The notes: generated from the sequence alone by a model not told the origin. A DNA stretch of 64,000 bases from Vibrio sp. UBA2441 (GCA_002342685.1 DDQN01000003.1:1-64000), one strand, 5' to 3'. Positions 38,013-49,274 are shown, counted from the stretch's first letter. A program made the numbers and translations.

Positions 38013-38801
38013 TTAGCGAATAATACCGCGTTCTGATTTTTGCAAAAACTCTAAGAACAGCTTTACGGCATTGAACTCTTCAGCTTCTTTAGCGATATCA
38101 ACTTTGGCTTCTTCGAGTGTTTTACTACTGCGATATAGTGCTTTATAGGCTCGACGAATTGCATGGATTTCTTTTTTCTCAAATCCCCTACGCTTCAAGC
38201 CTTCAATATTAATACCAAACGGCGCACAGTGATTACCCTGAGCCATAACGTAAGGAGGCACATCCTGAACCACAATAGATCCCCCTCCCAACATCGCATG
38301 ATCGCCAATATGACAAAATTGATGAATTGCAGACATTCCACCAATAATCGCCTGATTGCCGACCTTAACATGCCCGGCTAAAGTCGCATTATTTGCGAAT
38401 ATGCACCGATCACCCACGATACAGTCGTGTGCTATATGTGCATTAATCATAAATAGGTTATCACTGCCGACCTTAGTCGTACCAATATCTTGAACCGTTC
38501 CCCGGTGCATTGTGACACTTTCTCTAATCGTATTTCGATCACCGATTTCAAGACGAGTATCTTCGCCTGCATACTTCAGGTCCTGGCACTGCTCTCCAAT
38601 TGAAGCAAACTGAAAAATACGGTTATCTTTGCCAATGGTTGTAGGCCCTTTAACCACAACATGAGAAAGCAGTTCAGTTCCTTCTCCAATTTCAACTTTA
38701 CTATCGACAAAGCAAAATGGTCCAATTTTTACATTTGCACCAATAATCGCGCCTTCTTCGACAACGGCGCTAGGATGAATCTGAGCTGTTGCATCAATCA
38801 T
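38013..38801 (-). CDS. lpxA: UDP-N-acetylglucosamine acyltransferase
   Basis: First step of lipid A synthesis: adds a hydroxyacyl chain to UDP-GlcNAc. It has 262 residues, the E. coli length. It folds as a left-handed parallel beta helix of hexapeptide repeats from residue 1 to about 190, with catalytic His125 in [13 protein letters not shown]. The helical C-terminal domain ([19 protein letters not shown]) follows. It starts 2 bp after fabZ, consistent with coupling. Confidence 0.97.
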   Translation of the reverse strand: MIDATAQIHPSAVVEEGAIIGANVKIGPFCFVDSKVEIGEGTELLSHVVVKGPTTIGKDNRIFQFASIGEQCQDLKYAGEDTRLEIGDRNTIRESVTMHRGTVQDIGTTKVGSDNLFMINAHIAHDCIVGDRCIFANNATLAGHVKVGNQAIIGGMSAIHQFCHIGDHAMLGGGSIVVQDVPPYVMAQGNHCAPFGINIEGLKRRGFEKKEIHAIRRAYKALYRSSKTLEEAKVDIAKEAEEFNAVKLFLEFLQKSERGIIR

Positions 38802-38803
38802 AA

Positions 38804-39262
38804 TTAGAATTCTCTACGAGCACATTTCAGTTCAGCAGAACACACTACTTCACCGTCTACTTTAGCAACTCCGTTAAACATCGCGATACCACGACGCTCT
38901 TTTAGGAACTCAACTTCGATAATGAGCTGATCACCTGGGACTACTGGCTTACGGAACTTTGCTTTATCAATACTTGCAAAATAGTATAGTTCATTCTCTT
39001 TCGGGGCACCGAAGGTAGCAAACGCTAGCAATCCAGTCGCCTGAGCCATAGCTTCAAGGATAAGTACGCCCGGAAAAATCGGAAGTTGAGGGAAATGGCC
39101 AGTAAACTGAGGCTCATTGAACGAAACGTTCTTCAAACCAATAAGGTATTTGCCTTCTTCATAGTCTGTTACACGATCAATAAGCAAAAATGGATAGCGA
39201 TGAGGAAGCAATTCCTGAATTCTGGTGATATCCATGGTTTTCTTTTCAGTAGTCAAAGCCAT
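38804..39262 (-). CDS. fabZ: 3-hydroxyacyl-ACP dehydratase FabZ
   Basis: Dehydrates 3-hydroxyacyl-ACP in fatty acid elongation and competes with LpxA for hydroxymyristoyl-ACP. It has 152 residues in a hotdog fold. Catalytic His56 lies in [13 protein letters not shown] and Glu70 in [12 protein letters not shown]. The N-terminal [12 protein letters not shown] helix is typical. TAGGAA precedes the ATG. A hairpin with a T run separates it from lpxD. Confidence 0.97.
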   Translation of the reverse strand: MALTTEKKTMDITRIQELLPHRYPFLLIDRVTDYEEGKYLIGLKNVSFNEPQFTGHFPQLPIFPGVLILEAMAQATGLLAFATFGAPKENELYYFASIDKAKFRKPVVPGDQLIIEVEFLKERRGIAMFNGVAKVDGEVVCSAELKCARREF

Positions 39263-39306
39263 ATTCCTATAAATACATTTCTAAGGTTTAATTGAGATTA
39301 TAAACG

Positions 39307-39334
39307 AAAAAGGTCTGCTTTTTGCAGACCTTTT
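39307..39334 (-). terminator. Terminator-like hairpin between lpxD and fabZ
   Basis: Stem AAAGGTCTGC/GCAGACCTTT with a short loop, ending on the minus strand in TTTTTCG. It lies in the 87-bp gap and could cause partial termination between lpxD and fabZ. Confidence 0.7.
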
Positions 39335-39349
39335 AATATAAATAACCGA

Positions 39350-40369
39350 TTACACGTCTATTTTTTTCTCGATGGCCTTCAATCGCTTGTTCATATCATC
39401 AATTCGATGAACCCGCGTTGCCATCTTGCGCCACTCTTTATTCGTCTGGACCGGAACGCCTGATGAATACACCCCTTTCTCAGAAATGCTTCTCATCACC
39501 ATACCCATGCCAGTTATGGTTACACCATCAACTATTTCAATGTGCCCATTGATGACGCAGCCACCACCAAAAATACAGTACTTACCTATCGATGTACTGC
39601 CGGCGATAATAGTACCGCCAGCAACAGCAGTACCATATCCAATATGCACATTATGGGCAATCTGCAGCTGATTATCTAAGATAACATTATCGTCAATAAT
39701 AGTGTCTTCTAGTGCCCCTCGGTCGATAGTCGTACAAGCACCAATTTCTACTCGATTGCCAATACGTACTGTACCTAGTTGTGGGATCTTCACCCACTCA
39801 CCTTTGTCATTGGCGTAACCAAAACCATCAGAACCAATAACAGTATTTGACTGGATTAAGCAGGAATGTCCAATTTGCACTTTATGGTAAACCGTTACAT
39901 TGGCCCAAAGTTTAGAACCAGCACCAATAACTGCATCCTTACCAATAAAACACCCAGCACCAATAGACACATTATTACCTAGCGTGACACCAGACTCTAT
40001 CGTAGCGTTTTCACCAATCGAAACACCCTCACCAATAGCAACATCACTGGCTATGGCTGCAGAAGAAGCAATACCAGAGGCCGATGCAGGGGTATCATCT
40101 AACGCCTGAGCAACTAATGCATAAGCCAGATAAGGATCTGCCACCACCAATACATTGGAATTACAGAGGTCTTTTTCAGATGCTTTTACCATAATGGCGG
40201 AAGCTTTACATTCGCCCAGGTGCTTCTTGTATTTCGGGTTAGACAGGAAGGTAATATCACCGTCTGTCGCCTTATCCATCGCGGCTACAGCCGTAACGAT
40301 TACAGACCCATCACCGTGGAGTTCGCCACCAGTAATTGTCGCTAATTTAGCTAGAGTAATTTCTGACAT
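39350..40369 (-). CDS. lpxD: UDP-3-O-acylglucosamine N-acyltransferase
   Basis: Third lipid A enzyme: adds the second acyl chain. It has 339 residues. An N-terminal uridine-binding domain ([31 protein letters not shown]) is followed by hexapeptide repeats from about 100 to 310, with the catalytic-type His in [16 protein letters not shown]-terminal helix ([14 protein letters not shown]) ends the protein. skp lies 5 bp upstream. Confidence 0.97.
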   Translation of the reverse strand: MSEITLAKLATITGGELHGDGSVIVTAVAAMDKATDGDITFLSNPKYKKHLGECKASAIMVKASEKDLCNSNVLVVADPYLAYALVAQALDDTPASASGIASSAAIASDVAIGEGVSIGENATIESGVTLGNNVSIGAGCFIGKDAVIGAGSKLWANVTVYHKVQIGHSCLIQSNTVIGSDGFGYANDKGEWVKIPQLGTVRIGNRVEIGACTTIDRGALEDTIIDDNVILDNQLQIAHNVHIGYGTAVAGGTIIAGSTSIGKYCIFGGGCVINGHIEIVDGVTITGMGMVMRSISEKGVYSSGVPVQTNKEWRKMATRVHRIDDMNKRLKAIEKKIDV

Positions 40370-40374
40370 AATAA

Positions 40375-40884
40375 TTATTTAAGTTCAGCGAGTACTTTTT
40401 CGGTTAAGTTTAGTTCTGGTTTTGAATATTGTAGAGATTGAGCATCGATCACCATATCAAAACCCTCTTTCTTAGCAATTTTTTCTACCGCTTTTTGAAT
40501 CAAGGATAACGTTTCGTTTCTTGCTTTATATTCAAGTGCTTTTGCTTTTTTCTGGTAAGCGTCTTGTCTAATTTTGCCTTCAGCTTGTAACGAGCTGATT
40601 TCAATTTTTAGCTTCTGGACACCGTCATCACCTAAAAGAGCTCCGTCACGTTCAATTTTTTGTGCTTTGGTTTGAATCGCAGCACTAATTCGGTCTAACT
40701 CTGCGCGGTCGTCTTTCAGCTCACCTTGCAGTTTAGACATAATAGCTTCACGTTGCGGCATATTTTGAACGATATATGAGGTTCCGATATAGCCAACTTT
40801 TTGAGCAGCTTCAGCGGCATTAGCAAAGAATGAAGAACTAATTACAACAAGACTGATTCCAGCCGCTTTAACGATATTTTTCAA
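40375..40884 (-). CDS. skp: Periplasmic chaperone Skp (OmpH)
   Basis: Trimeric chaperone that keeps outer-membrane proteins soluble in the periplasm. The 169 residues have a signal peptide (cleavage near [10 protein letters not shown]). A globular start ([15 protein letters not shown]) is followed by the long charged helical hairpin of about 45-135 that forms the tentacles. It stands between bamA and lpxD, as in E. coli, and serves the BAM complex. Confidence 0.95.
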   Translation of the reverse strand: MKNIVKAAGISLVVISSSFFANAAEAAQKVGYIGTSYIVQNMPQREAIMSKLQGELKDDRAELDRISAAIQTKAQKIERDGALLGDDGVQKLKIEISSLQAEGKIRQDAYQKKAKALEYKARNETLSLIQKAVEKIAKKEGFDMVIDAQSLQYSKPELNLTEKVLAELK

Positions 40885-40896
40885 AACAATTTCCTT

Positions 40897-43314
40897 TTAG
40901 AAAGTTCTACCAATGGTAAATGTGAAGAACTCTTCACTATCACCTTTGTATTTTTCAACTGGTTTAGCAATGGAGAAAACCAATGGCCCCATTGGAGACA
41001 TCCACTGTAAAGCTGCGCCATAAGAAGAGCGATAATTCATAGGATCTGAATAATCATAATAGTAATTTTTACCTGGCATGTTAGCGTCAGGTTCACGATA
41101 GGTAAATTCTGTATCCCAAACACTAGCCATATCGAAGAACACACTGGTTCTAATCTGGTTTTTGGCTTCGTCCGAGGCAAAAGGCGTCGGCACAATCAAC
41201 TCTATACTTGCCAGTGCGATAGCATTGCCACCTACTGAGCTATCGGTAGCGACATAATTAGGGTTGTTTCCAACCCCTTCATTGTAAACCGCTTTAGGGC
41301 CAGCTGAATTAGAACTAAATCCACGCAATGAAGTAAAACCACCAGCGTAGAAATTTTCATAGAATGGATACAAGTTATCGTTACCATCACTACTTTGTCC
41401 ATAGCCATTGCCATAGCCTAACTTACCACGAAGAAGCAGCGTAAATTCATGCTTTTTAGTTAATGGAATATACTGCCGAGCATCATATTGAGTTTTAAAG
41501 TATTGAACATCCGATCCAGGCACCGTCATTTTATAAGACGCTCTCTGATGGTTACCGGCTGTCGGAAAATAACCTCGGTTAAGATTATTACGCGTCCATG
41601 AGAGTGTCATGTCAAAATCATCAACAGTAAGGTTGCCATTACTATCGACATTGTCTTGCTGGGCCTGAAGGAATTGCTCTATCTGTACATAAGAATCTAA
41701 ATTAGAAATCTTATTATGGCTATAACCTAACCCTAACTCGATAAAATTAAGCTCATCGAATGGGAAACCCCATGTTAAGCTAGTGCCGTAACTTTGATTC
41801 GTATAGTCAACAATACCCGCTTCAGAAGCCTCAAACTCGTTATAAAAAACTTTACCGCCTAAGCTAACACCATCTAAGTTCCAATACGGGTCCCGATACT
41901 CTAAAGTAACGTTCTTTTGGTAATCATTCATCATGGCACTGATACCAACACGATTTCCGGTACCGGCAAAATTATCCTGCTGTAGACCTACCTGAAAACT
42001 CATACCAGACTCAGTACCATATCCAATACCAAAGTTAATACTGCCTGAGTTCGCTTCTTTTACACTATAAACAAGATCAACTTGATCATCAGTACCAGGT
42101 ACGCGCACCGTCTGAACATTCACCGTTTCAAAGAAACCAAGACGGTTCAATCGACTTTTACTGGTTTCGATCGATTTGGAGTTAAGCCAACTGCCTTCCA
42201 TTTGACGCATTTCACGGCGTAGCACTTCATCTTTGGTCGAGTTATTACCAGTAAATCGTATATCTCTAACATAAATACGATTACCTGCCTCAACGTGAAT
42301 AGTCAAATTGACTTCTTGCGCTTCATCATCAAACTCTGGTTGTGTATATACTTTCGGGTAAGCATAACCAGCTTCACCCAGTACCTTCTTAACGCTTTCT
42401 TCAAGGTTTGTTACTAAAGAGCCGTTATAAATATCACCATTTTCAAAAGGAACCATGCTTTCAAGATCTGCATCTTTGCCTATTAATTCTCCCTTGAAGT
42501 TAACACCTTCAACGGTATAAGGCTTCCCTTCATCAATATTAAGGGTGATATACACACCTTTTTTATCTGGCGAAATTGCAACTTGAGTCGACTCGATTTT
42601 AAATTTTAGATAGCCCTGATTGAGATAAAAGGAGTTTAATTTCTCGATATCTGCCGCTAAGACCTGTTTCTGATATTTATCATCCGATAAAAAGTTCCAC
42701 CAAGAAACATCCACATTGAGATCAAAACGAGACAACAATTCATCATCAGAAAAAATTTCATTACCGATAAAATTTATCTGTTGGATCTTAGCCGAAACCC
42801 CTTCTGTAAATACAAATTTCAAATCAGAACGGTTTCGAGGCAATGGCGTAACGACGGCCTGAACAGACGCATTATATTTACCAACACTGTAATAGAAATC
42901 CTCTAAACCTTTCTCTATTTTACTCAGTGTCGTACGATCAAGCGCTTCACCAACACGAACCCCTGATGCATCAAGGTTTTGTTGAAGTTGCTCTTCTTTG
43001 ATCGCACTGTTACCAGAAAAAGAAATGCTGGCGATCGTTGGTCGTTCTTTAACCTGAACAACCAAGACTTCTTCATCGCGTAGTATTTTAACATCTTCGA
43101 AATTTCCAGAGCTATAAAGAGCCCTGATAATTTCAGAAACGTCATGAGAGCTCACCGAATCACCAATGCGAACGGGGATTTTTAACAACGCTGCACCCAA
43201 TGCAACGCGCTGTAGCCCCTCGACTTTGATATCTTTTACTACAAACTGTTCAGCGCCATTCACAGCTGAACTAGCGACAATAATGGAGGCGAGTAATAAT
43301 TGCTTAATTGCCAT
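40897..43314 (-). CDS. bamA: Outer membrane protein assembly factor BamA
   Basis: Essential central subunit of the BAM complex. The 805 residues start with a signal peptide (MAIKQLLLASIIVASSAVNG). Five POTRA domains follow to about 425 and then a 16-strand barrel with the VRGF-type segment SLRGFSSNSAGPKAVYN. The terminal Phe (FTIGRTF) is the outer-membrane insertion signal. The start at 43314 is chosen because the ATG at 43374 would add 20 charged residues overlapping the rseP end. rseP is upstream and skp downstream. Confidence 0.97.
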   Translation of the reverse strand: MAIKQLLLASIIVASSAVNGAEQFVVKDIKVEGLQRVALGAALLKIPVRIGDSVSSHDVSEIIRALYSSGNFEDVKILRDEEVLVVQVKERPTIASISFSGNSAIKEEQLQQNLDASGVRVGEALDRTTLSKIEKGLEDFYYSVGKYNASVQAVVTPLPRNRSDLKFVFTEGVSAKIQQINFIGNEIFSDDELLSRFDLNVDVSWWNFLSDDKYQKQVLAADIEKLNSFYLNQGYLKFKIESTQVAISPDKKGVYITLNIDEGKPYTVEGVNFKGELIGKDADLESMVPFENGDIYNGSLVTNLEESVKKVLGEAGYAYPKVYTQPEFDDEAQEVNLTIHVEAGNRIYVRDIRFTGNNSTKDEVLRREMRQMEGSWLNSKSIETSKSRLNRLGFFETVNVQTVRVPGTDDQVDLVYSVKEANSGSINFGIGYGTESGMSFQVGLQQDNFAGTGNRVGISAMMNDYQKNVTLEYRDPYWNLDGVSLGGKVFYNEFEASEAGIVDYTNQSYGTSLTWGFPFDELNFIELGLGYSHNKISNLDSYVQIEQFLQAQQDNVDSNGNLTVDDFDMTLSWTRNNLNRGYFPTAGNHQRASYKMTVPGSDVQYFKTQYDARQYIPLTKKHEFTLLLRGKLGYGNGYGQSSDGNDNLYPFYENFYAGGFTSLRGFSSNSAGPKAVYNEGVGNNPNYVATDSSVGGNAIALASIELIVPTPFASDEAKNQIRTSVFFDMASVWDTEFTYREPDANMPGKNYYYDYSDPMNYRSSYGAALQWMSPMGPLVFSIAKPVEKYKGDSEEFFTFTIGRTF

Positions 43315-43370
43315 ACCGGTTATGAATATTCCTTGATACTTCTTTTTTGCCTTCTGATCATCATCTGATA

Positions 43371-44729
43371 TCACAAACGCATAAAGTCATTAAAAATAGC
43401 GACAGCCATAAGGGAGAATATAATTGCCCCACCAATACGAAAGCCCATATCTTGTACCTTTTCTGGTACTGGCCTTCGAATTACAGCCTCAATCAAATAA
43501 AACAATAAATGTCCACCATCCAAAATTGGCAGTGGCATCAAATTAATAATTCCTAGGTTAACACTAATGAGCGCTAAGAAACCCAAGAAGTAAACCAGAC
43601 CAAACTCTGCCGTGGCTCCAGCACCTTTCGCAATAGAGATAGGACCACTTAGATTGTTTAAACCAACATCACCGACGATAAGCTTTTTCAGCATACTAAA
43701 AGTCAATGCGACAACTTGTCCGGTTTTTTCCACGGCTTTAGGTAGGGATTCAAACACTCCGTACCTTTGCTCTACCCGATACTCTTGCGGCCATTCAGCA
43801 ACTTCAGGACTTATACCTGCAAAGCCGATAACTCGCCCGCCGGAAATGTCTCGGCTATTGGGAATCAAAACTAAAGCTTGCTGAGTACCAGCACGTTCAA
43901 TGATTAATTGGAGCTCTATATTCGGAGCCTGCTGAATAGACTCTACAACTTGACTCCATTTATCAATGTTTTCTCCATTGATTGAAACCAATTTATCGCC
44001 AACGCTGAGTCCTGCTTTGGCAGCAGCACCACCTTCTGAAACTCTAGCTAAACGCGTGTAAATTTCTGGGCTGTAAGGAATAAAGCCCAATGACTTCATC
44101 GCAGATTCAGATTCGGGGTCAAAAGACCACTCGCGAATGTCTAATACTTTAGCTTCTTCAATCCCATATTCATCAGCGGATTTAAGCGTAATCATCATTT
44201 CGCTGTCGCCAATATGAGAAATCAAACCCATATTAACCGACTCCCAATCAGAGGTTTTACGTCCAGAAATAGAAGTAAATTCCATTCCAGGATTTACACC
44301 GGCTTTTGCAATGATTGAATTCGGTGTTACCTCTCCAATAACAGGCTTAACGGTTGGAACTCCAATTAGGAACACCAGCCAATATGCAAAAATAGCAAAA
44401 ATAAAATTGAAAATTGGTCCCGCAGAAACAATAGCACTTCTTTGCCACAGTGGCTTTTTATCAAATGCGCCATTCTGCATAGACTCTGGTACGTCATCAA
44501 CCCGCCCATCCAGCATTTTGACGTAACCGCCTAATGGGATCATAGACAAGCTATATTCGGTTCCGTCTTTCCCTACTTTCTTCCAGATAGACTTGCCAAA
44601 GCCAATCGAAAATTTTTCGACTTTTACGCCACACTTGCGAGCTACCCAAAAATGGCCGAACTCATGTACTGCGACTAAGATACTTAGCGCAATAACAAAA
44701 CTGGCGAAATTCCATAAAATATCAATCAT
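43371..44729 (-). CDS. rseP: Site-2 protease RseP
   Basis: Intramembrane zinc protease that cuts RseA and so frees sigma-E during envelope stress. The 452 residues include H22, E23 and H26 in [13 protein letters not shown] and the [10 protein letters not shown] segment near 400. Two periplasmic PDZ domains lie between, the second containing [20 protein letters not shown]. Four membrane spans are expected. Its start overlaps dxr by 4 bp. bamA, skp and lpxD follow. Confidence 0.96.
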   Translation of the reverse strand: MIDILWNFASFVIALSILVAVHEFGHFWVARKCGVKVEKFSIGFGKSIWKKVGKDGTEYSLSMIPLGGYVKMLDGRVDDVPESMQNGAFDKKPLWQRSAIVSAGPIFNFIFAIFAYWLVFLIGVPTVKPVIGEVTPNSIIAKAGVNPGMEFTSISGRKTSDWESVNMGLISHIGDSEMMITLKSADEYGIEEAKVLDIREWSFDPESESAMKSLGFIPYSPEIYTRLARVSEGGAAAKAGLSVGDKLVSINGENIDKWSQVVESIQQAPNIELQLIIERAGTQQALVLIPNSRDISGGRVIGFAGISPEVAEWPQEYRVEQRYGVFESLPKAVEKTGQVVALTFSMLKKLIVGDVGLNNLSGPISIAKGAGATAEFGLVYFLGFLALISVNLGIINLMPLPILDGGHLLFYLIEAVIRRPVPEKVQDMGFRIGGAIIFSLMAVAIFNDFMRL

Positions 44730-45934
44730 AATGAACGTTGTTTAACGACCTCAAAGGCAAGGGTTCGAGCCATTCTATCGAGCTCTAAGAGGCTTTCCAA
44801 GCTATCTAGATTTTTCTTTCGCATTTCTGCACACACTTTGGATAATACTTGTTCATTGACAACAGCAATGTCGGTAAAGTTCAGCTGTTTTTTCAAAAAT
44901 GCGTCGACAGCGACTTCATTTGCTGCATTAATAGCCGTTGTTGCATGCTGACCTTCATAGCACGCATCAATGGCGAGCTTAAGGCACGGGTATCGAGAAA
45001 AGTCTGGTTCTAAAAATGTAAGCTCACCCACTTTAGTAAAATCCAGAGCAGAAACGCCAGAAGCAACTCGTTCAGGGTAGGACAAGGTTAACGCTATTGG
45101 TGTGCACATATCCGGCTCACCCATCTGAGCAAGTACAGAGCCGTCTTTATATTGAACCATCGAGTGAATTACTGACTGAGGATGAATAATCACCTTCAAC
45201 TGCGACCGTTCACAGTTAAATAGCCACTTAGCCTCAATAAATTCCAGACCTTTGTTCATCATCGTTGCAGAATCAACGGATATTTTTGGTCCCATAGACC
45301 AATTGGGATGAGCAATGGCTTGCGCTGGTGTCACTGAACTTAATTTATCCACATCCGTGTAACGAAATGGGCCGCCAGAGCCCGTAAGCAAAATATTATC
45401 GATACCAGCTTCGGATAAGTCGCAACGGCCCAAACTTGACTGAATTGACTCAGGTAAACATTGAAATATAGCATTGTGCTCACTGTCTACTGGTAAAAGC
45501 TCAGCACCATATTGCTCAACGGCTTCTATAAACAACTTGCCTGACATGACCAGAGCTTCTTTATTAGCAAGTAAAATTCTTTTTCCTGCCTTTACTGCCG
45601 CCATAGTAGGAACTAAGCCAGCAGCACCAACAATAGCAGCCATCACTGTGTCAACGTCATCAAGAGAAGCCACTTGGCACAATCCAGACTCTCCAGCCAA
45701 AACCTCTGTTTTAAGCCCAAGACTTTTCAACTGTTCTTCGAGTTGTTTCGCTGCGTCGTGATCAGCCATTGCGGCGAACTTCGGCTCCCATGTTTGACAC
45801 AAGACTCGCATCTTATCAACATTAGAGCCAGCGGCTAATGCGGTAACAGAGAAATGTTCAGGGTTTTTGGCAATGACCTTCAACGTGCTGCTACCAATTG
45901 AACCTGTCGCACCCAAAATTGTTATATTTCGCAT
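44726..45934 (-). CDS. dxr: 1-deoxy-D-xylulose 5-phosphate reductoisomerase
   Basis: NADPH enzyme of the MEP isoprenoid pathway. It has 402 residues. The nucleotide-binding loop is [11 protein letters not shown] at 7-17. Metal and substrate motifs [13 protein letters not shown] and TGSGGPFR are intact. It sits after cdsA rather than between frr and uppS as in E. coli; the vibrio order is frr-uppS-cdsA-dxr-rseP. Its product line feeds UppS nearby. Confidence 0.96.
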   Translation of the reverse strand: MRNITILGATGSIGSSTLKVIAKNPEHFSVTALAAGSNVDKMRVLCQTWEPKFAAMADHDAAKQLEEQLKSLGLKTEVLAGESGLCQVASLDDVDTVMAAIVGAAGLVPTMAAVKAGKRILLANKEALVMSGKLFIEAVEQYGAELLPVDSEHNAIFQCLPESIQSSLGRCDLSEAGIDNILLTGSGGPFRYTDVDKLSSVTPAQAIAHPNWSMGPKISVDSATMMNKGLEFIEAKWLFNCERSQLKVIIHPQSVIHSMVQYKDGSVLAQMGEPDMCTPIALTLSYPERVASGVSALDFTKVGELTFLEPDFSRYPCLKLAIDACYEGQHATTAINAANEVAVDAFLKKQLNFTDIAVVNEQVLSKVCAEMRKKNLDSLESLLELDRMARTLAFEVVKQRSL

Positions 45935-45975
45935 TGATAGTAAACCGTTAGTAAGTTACTGAGTAGTAGGTGACT

Positions 45976-46000
45976 CAAGAGGTACAGAGAATACCTCTTG
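45976..46000 (-). other. Stem-loop between cdsA and dxr
   Basis: Perfect 9-bp stem CAAGAGGTA/TACCTCTTG with a 7-nt loop and no T run. It lies in the 72-nt gap, about 40 nt before the dxr start, so an effect on processing or mRNA stability is more likely than termination. Confidence 0.55.
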
Positions 46001-46006
46001 ACGTAA

Positions 46007-46849
46007 TTAAAGTGTGAAATAAAGCAACGTAAAGACAGGAAATGCGGCTGTTAAGCTGTCAATTCGGTCTAAAATGCCACCATGCCCTGGAATAATATGA
46101 CTGCTGTCCTTTATGCCAGACACACGTTTAAACATGCTCTCTACCAAGTCACCTAATACAGAAATAACCACAGTAATCAAAGAAATAACAATCATGCTAG
46201 CTGCACTGGAAAACTCAATATCTAAAACCGACCCTGCAGCCCAACCGACAACCAAAGCGACAATAATGCCACCAACCAACCCTTCTATTGTCTTATTAGG
46301 GCTAACATTAGGTGCCATCTTATGCTTACCAAATGTTTTTCCAGAAAAATAGGCTCCGCTATCTGCCGCCCACACTAATAGGCACACAAATAAAACCAGA
46401 TTAGCACCATGATAAGGTTCTAACTCAATATTTTGAGCCCGTAGAATCAACATGCTCCAAAAAAACGGAATTACCGTTAACATACCAAAGAATTGCCTTA
46501 GCACTTTCGAATGCTGCCAAATCTTAGTCGATTTTGGGTAGGTAATAGCTAAATAACTCGCGATAATCCACCACACTGAAGCGCCACCAAGAACGACATA
46601 GTGAGATAACGTAATTGTATTTAAACTCAAAATATCGGAGGGGATAATGAAGTAGCTAACCACCAAACAAGTGATTGTCGGTATCATCGCCAAATAGCGC
46701 GAAGGACTCTCAATAAATTGAGCCCATTCCCAAAATGCGATAACACATATAGCAGCAATCACTAGTATAAAAAGAGGAAAAGAAAGTTTAAAAATAGCCA
46801 GTGCTGCAAGAGGAGCTAATATTAGCCCAGTTATTATTCTTTGTTTCAA
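46007..46849 (-). CDS. cdsA: Phosphatidate cytidylyltransferase
   Basis: Makes CDP-diacylglycerol, the precursor of all phospholipids, in the inner membrane. The 280 residues have about eight hydrophobic segments. The C-terminal CDP-alcohol signature SPNKTIEGLVGG and the KRVSGIKDSSHIIPGHGGILDRIDS motif are clear. The best initiator is TTG at 46849, preceded by AAGGTAAC. uppS is 16 bp upstream. Confidence 0.95.
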   Translation of the reverse strand: MKQRIITGLILAPLAALAIFKLSFPLFILVIAAICVIAFWEWAQFIESPSRYLAMIPTITCLVVSYFIIPSDILSLNTITLSHYVVLGGASVWWIIASYLAITYPKSTKIWQHSKVLRQFFGMLTVIPFFWSMLILRAQNIELEPYHGANLVLFVCLLVWAADSGAYFSGKTFGKHKMAPNVSPNKTIEGLVGGIIVALVVGWAAGSVLDIEFSSAASMIVISLITVVISVLGDLVESMFKRVSGIKDSSHIIPGHGGILDRIDSLTAAFPVFTLLYFTL

Positions 46850-46865
46850 GTAAGTTACCTTAAAA

Positions 46866-47615
46866 TTATTCCATTAAAGCCTTGATTTGATTTCCTGTAC
46901 AACCGAATCTTCTTTCTCGGCTAACAAACCAAGATACGGCATCTGCCAATTTGTCTTCATCAAAATCTGGCCAATACTCAGGGGTAAAAAAGATCTCCGC
47001 ATAAGCCAGTTGCCACAGCATAAAATTACTAATGCGACACTCACCGCTTGTTCTAATTAAAAGATCCACTTCTGGCAAGTCGGACATGGTTAAATGTGAG
47101 TTAACCACCTCTTCTGAGACATCATTGACTTGTAATTCGCCATTTTTCACTTTTTCTGCGATGGCTTTTGCTGCCTCAGTAATATCCCATTTACCACCAT
47201 AATTAGCGGCTACATTAACAACCATACCACTATTATTTGCAGTCAACGCTTCGGCTTCTTTGATTTTTTCTTGTAGGCGTGTACTAAATTTGCTGATATC
47301 ACCAATAATTCTCAGCTGCAGGTTATTTGCGTGGAGTTTTTTCACTTCTTTGGTTAATGCCGTAACAAACAAGTCCATTAATAAGCTGACTTCTTCTTCG
47401 GGTCTTCGCCAGTTCTCGCTACTAAAAGCAAATAATGTGATAGCTTTAATACCAAGTTTGGCAGCAGCAGCGATGGTTTTTCTAACCGCTTTTGCTCCAG
47501 CTCTGTGACCAAAAACTCTCGGTTTTCCTTTCGACTTCGCCCAACGCCCATTACCATCCATGATAATAGCAATATGTTTTGGCAAATGTGTTGTAGTAAC
47601 TTGAAAGTCAGACAT
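46866..47615 (-). CDS. uppS: Undecaprenyl diphosphate synthase
   Basis: Cis-prenyltransferase that makes the C55 carrier for peptidoglycan and O-antigen. It has 249 residues. Catalytic Asp20 is in [11 protein letters not shown]; the second motif [11 protein letters not shown] and [18 protein letters not shown] with the family's conserved Arg/Ser are intact. It opens the uppS-cdsA-dxr part of the cluster after the frr terminator. Confidence 0.96.
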   Translation of the reverse strand: MSDFQVTTTHLPKHIAIIMDGNGRWAKSKGKPRVFGHRAGAKAVRKTIAAAAKLGIKAITLFAFSSENWRRPEEEVSLLMDLFVTALTKEVKKLHANNLQLRIIGDISKFSTRLQEKIKEAEALTANNSGMVVNVAANYGGKWDITEAAKAIAEKVKNGELQVNDVSEEVVNSHLTMSDLPEVDLLIRTSGECRISNFMLWQLAYAEIFFTPEYWPDFDEDKLADAVSWFVSRERRFGCTGNQIKALME

Positions 47616-47655
47616 TCTATATTATAGGTGACGTTTGTTGGTTCAAAATAATAGC

Positions 47656-47689
47656 ATAAAAAAAACGCTGGGCTGTAAGCACAGCGTTT
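47656..47689 (-). terminator. Terminator downstream of frr
   Basis: Stem AACGCTG/CAGCGTT with an inner GGCTGTAAGCA region, followed on the minus strand by a run of eight T. It divides the translation genes (rpsB-tsf-pyrH-frr) from uppS onward. Confidence 0.85.
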
Positions 47690-47715
47690 AATTCAATGTT
47701 AGTACAAGAAAATGA

Positions 47716-48273
47716 TTAAACTTCCATCAAATCTTTTTCTTTCGCTGCCAGAACATCATCGATATTCTTTACCGCGACGTCTGTTAGCTTCTGAATTTCA
47801 TCTTGTGCTTTACGATCTTCGTCTTCAGAAATCTCTTTCTCTTTCAGAAGGCCTTTAAGATCACTATTCGCATCACGGCGAATATTACGGATAGCAACAC
47901 GGCCACCTTCAGCTTCACCGCGCACAACTTTTACCAAGTCACGACGACGCTCTTCAGTTAACGGTGGCAATGGAACGCGAATAACCGTACCCGCAGACAT
48001 AGGGTTTAAACCAAGATCAGACTTCATGATTGCTTTTTCTATAAGCGGAGTCAGTTCTTTGTCAAACACAGTAATTGCAAGCGTACGTGCATCTTCTGCG
48101 ATCACGTTGGCAACCTGATTAAGAGGCGTAGGTGCACCATAGTATTCCACTGTGATACCCGAAAGTAAGCTAGGATGAGCACGACCAGTTCTTACTTTAA
48201 TGAGGTTGTTTTTCAGAGATTCAACACTCTTTTCCATGCGCTCTTGTGCGTCTTTTTTGATTTCGTTAATCAC
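47716..48273 (-). CDS. frr: Ribosome recycling factor
   Basis: Splits post-termination ribosomes with EF-G. The 185 residues match the E. coli length. Typical motifs are [28 protein letters not shown] and the long-helix end [19 protein letters not shown]. The initiator is GTG at 48273; no in-frame ATG fits the family start. A terminator follows. pyrH is 45 bp upstream. Confidence 0.97.
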   Translation of the reverse strand: MINEIKKDAQERMEKSVESLKNNLIKVRTGRAHPSLLSGITVEYYGAPTPLNQVANVIAEDARTLAITVFDKELTPLIEKAIMKSDLGLNPMSAGTVIRVPLPPLTEERRRDLVKVVRGEAEGGRVAIRNIRRDANSDLKGLLKEKEISEDEDRKAQDEIQKLTDVAVKNIDDVLAAKEKDLMEV

Positions 48274-48318
48274 GTTTTCACCTTAAATTGATCGTTGTTA
48301 GGTTTAGCCATTAAATGC

Positions 48319-49050
48319 TTAGTCAGCGTCACTTATTAGTGTACCTTCAGCTTCACCCATTACCACGCGACGTAATGCGCCTGGTTTGTTCATATTAAAT
48401 ACGCGGATTGGCATTTTATGGTCACGCGCCAATGTGAATGCAGCCAAATCCATCACTTTAAGTTCTTCATCAAGAACAGTGGTATAAGAAAGCTTATCAT
48501 ACAGTTCTGCATCAGGGTTGGCTACCGGGTCTGCAGTAAATACACCGTCAACTTTTGTGGCCTTAAGCACAACATCAGCTTCAATTTCAATACCACGTAA
48601 GCACGCCGCAGAATCCGTTGTAAAGAAAGGGTTACCCGTTCCTGCAGAGAAAATAACTACACGTCCTTGACGAAGCTGAGAAATCGCGTCAGCCCAGTTA
48701 TAATCATCACACACGCCTTTTAAAGGAATGGCAGACATTACACGCGCATTAACATACGCACGGTGTAATGCATCACGCATTGCCAAACCATTCATTACCG
48801 TCGCTAGCATACCCATATGGTCACCAACAACACGATTCATACCCGCTTCAGCTAGTCCTGCGCCACGAAACAAGTTGCCACCACCGATAACGACGCCAAC
48901 TTGTACTCCAAGCTCTACCAGCTCTTTCACTTCCTGAGCCATTCGGTCAAGAACGGTAGGATCAATACCGAAACCTTCTTCGCCCTGAAGTGCTTCACCA
49001 CTTAGTTTCAAAAGAATACGTTGATATGCAGGTTTAGGGTTCGTTGTCAT
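48319..49050 (-). CDS. pyrH: UMP kinase
   Basis: Phosphorylates UMP to UDP; regulated by UTP and GTP in its relatives. The 243 residues belong to the amino acid kinase fold with motifs [44 protein letters not shown] and [13 protein letters not shown]. It joins the upp and uraA salvage genes in feeding the pyrimidine pool. It sits between tsf and frr as in E. coli. Confidence 0.97.
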   Translation of the reverse strand: MTTNPKPAYQRILLKLSGEALQGEEGFGIDPTVLDRMAQEVKELVELGVQVGVVIGGGNLFRGAGLAEAGMNRVVGDHMGMLATVMNGLAMRDALHRAYVNARVMSAIPLKGVCDDYNWADAISQLRQGRVVIFSAGTGNPFFTTDSAACLRGIEIEADVVLKATKVDGVFTADPVANPDAELYDKLSYTTVLDEELKVMDLAAFTLARDHKMPIRVFNMNKPGALRRVVMGEAEGTLISDAD

Positions 49051-49103
49051 GGAGTATACCTTCCGATGTAAAGTTATTGATTAACTGTCATGAATATAAA
49101 CTA

Positions 49104-49120
49104 GGTTGTGGGTTGTGGGT
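49104..49120. repeat. Short tandem GGTTGTG repeat in the pyrH-tsf gap
   Basis: Two and a half copies of GGTTGTG at 49104-49120, followed by ACCCAT-rich sequence to about 49150. This is the same kind of GGGT/ACCC-rich intergenic DNA as at 51-84 and 59609-59690. The gap is 224 bp and also holds the tsf terminator. Confidence 0.45.
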
Positions 49121-49222
49121 TAATCTTATCCACCCCATGATCCTTTACCCATAGCCTTTTACCCGCTACTCACAAGTAGCCTAATTCTCATTCATCACAA
49201 TTAAATATAATTCACTATTCAC

Positions 49223-49254
49223 AAAAAGACCGCAGCCTTAGCTACGGTCTTTTT
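49223..49254 (-). terminator. Terminator downstream of tsf
   Basis: Stem AAAAAGACCG/CGGTCTTTTT with inner pairing, ending in a T run on the minus strand. It separates rpsB-tsf from pyrH-frr. Confidence 0.85.
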
Positions 49255-49274
49255 CAAAGCAAATACATTAAGGA

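Noticed and set aside
39426..40382. Several plus-strand ORFs across lpxD
   Set aside because: Antisense frames of a hexapeptide-repeat gene are often open because of its Gly/Ile/Val codon pattern. The products are low complexity and have no family match.
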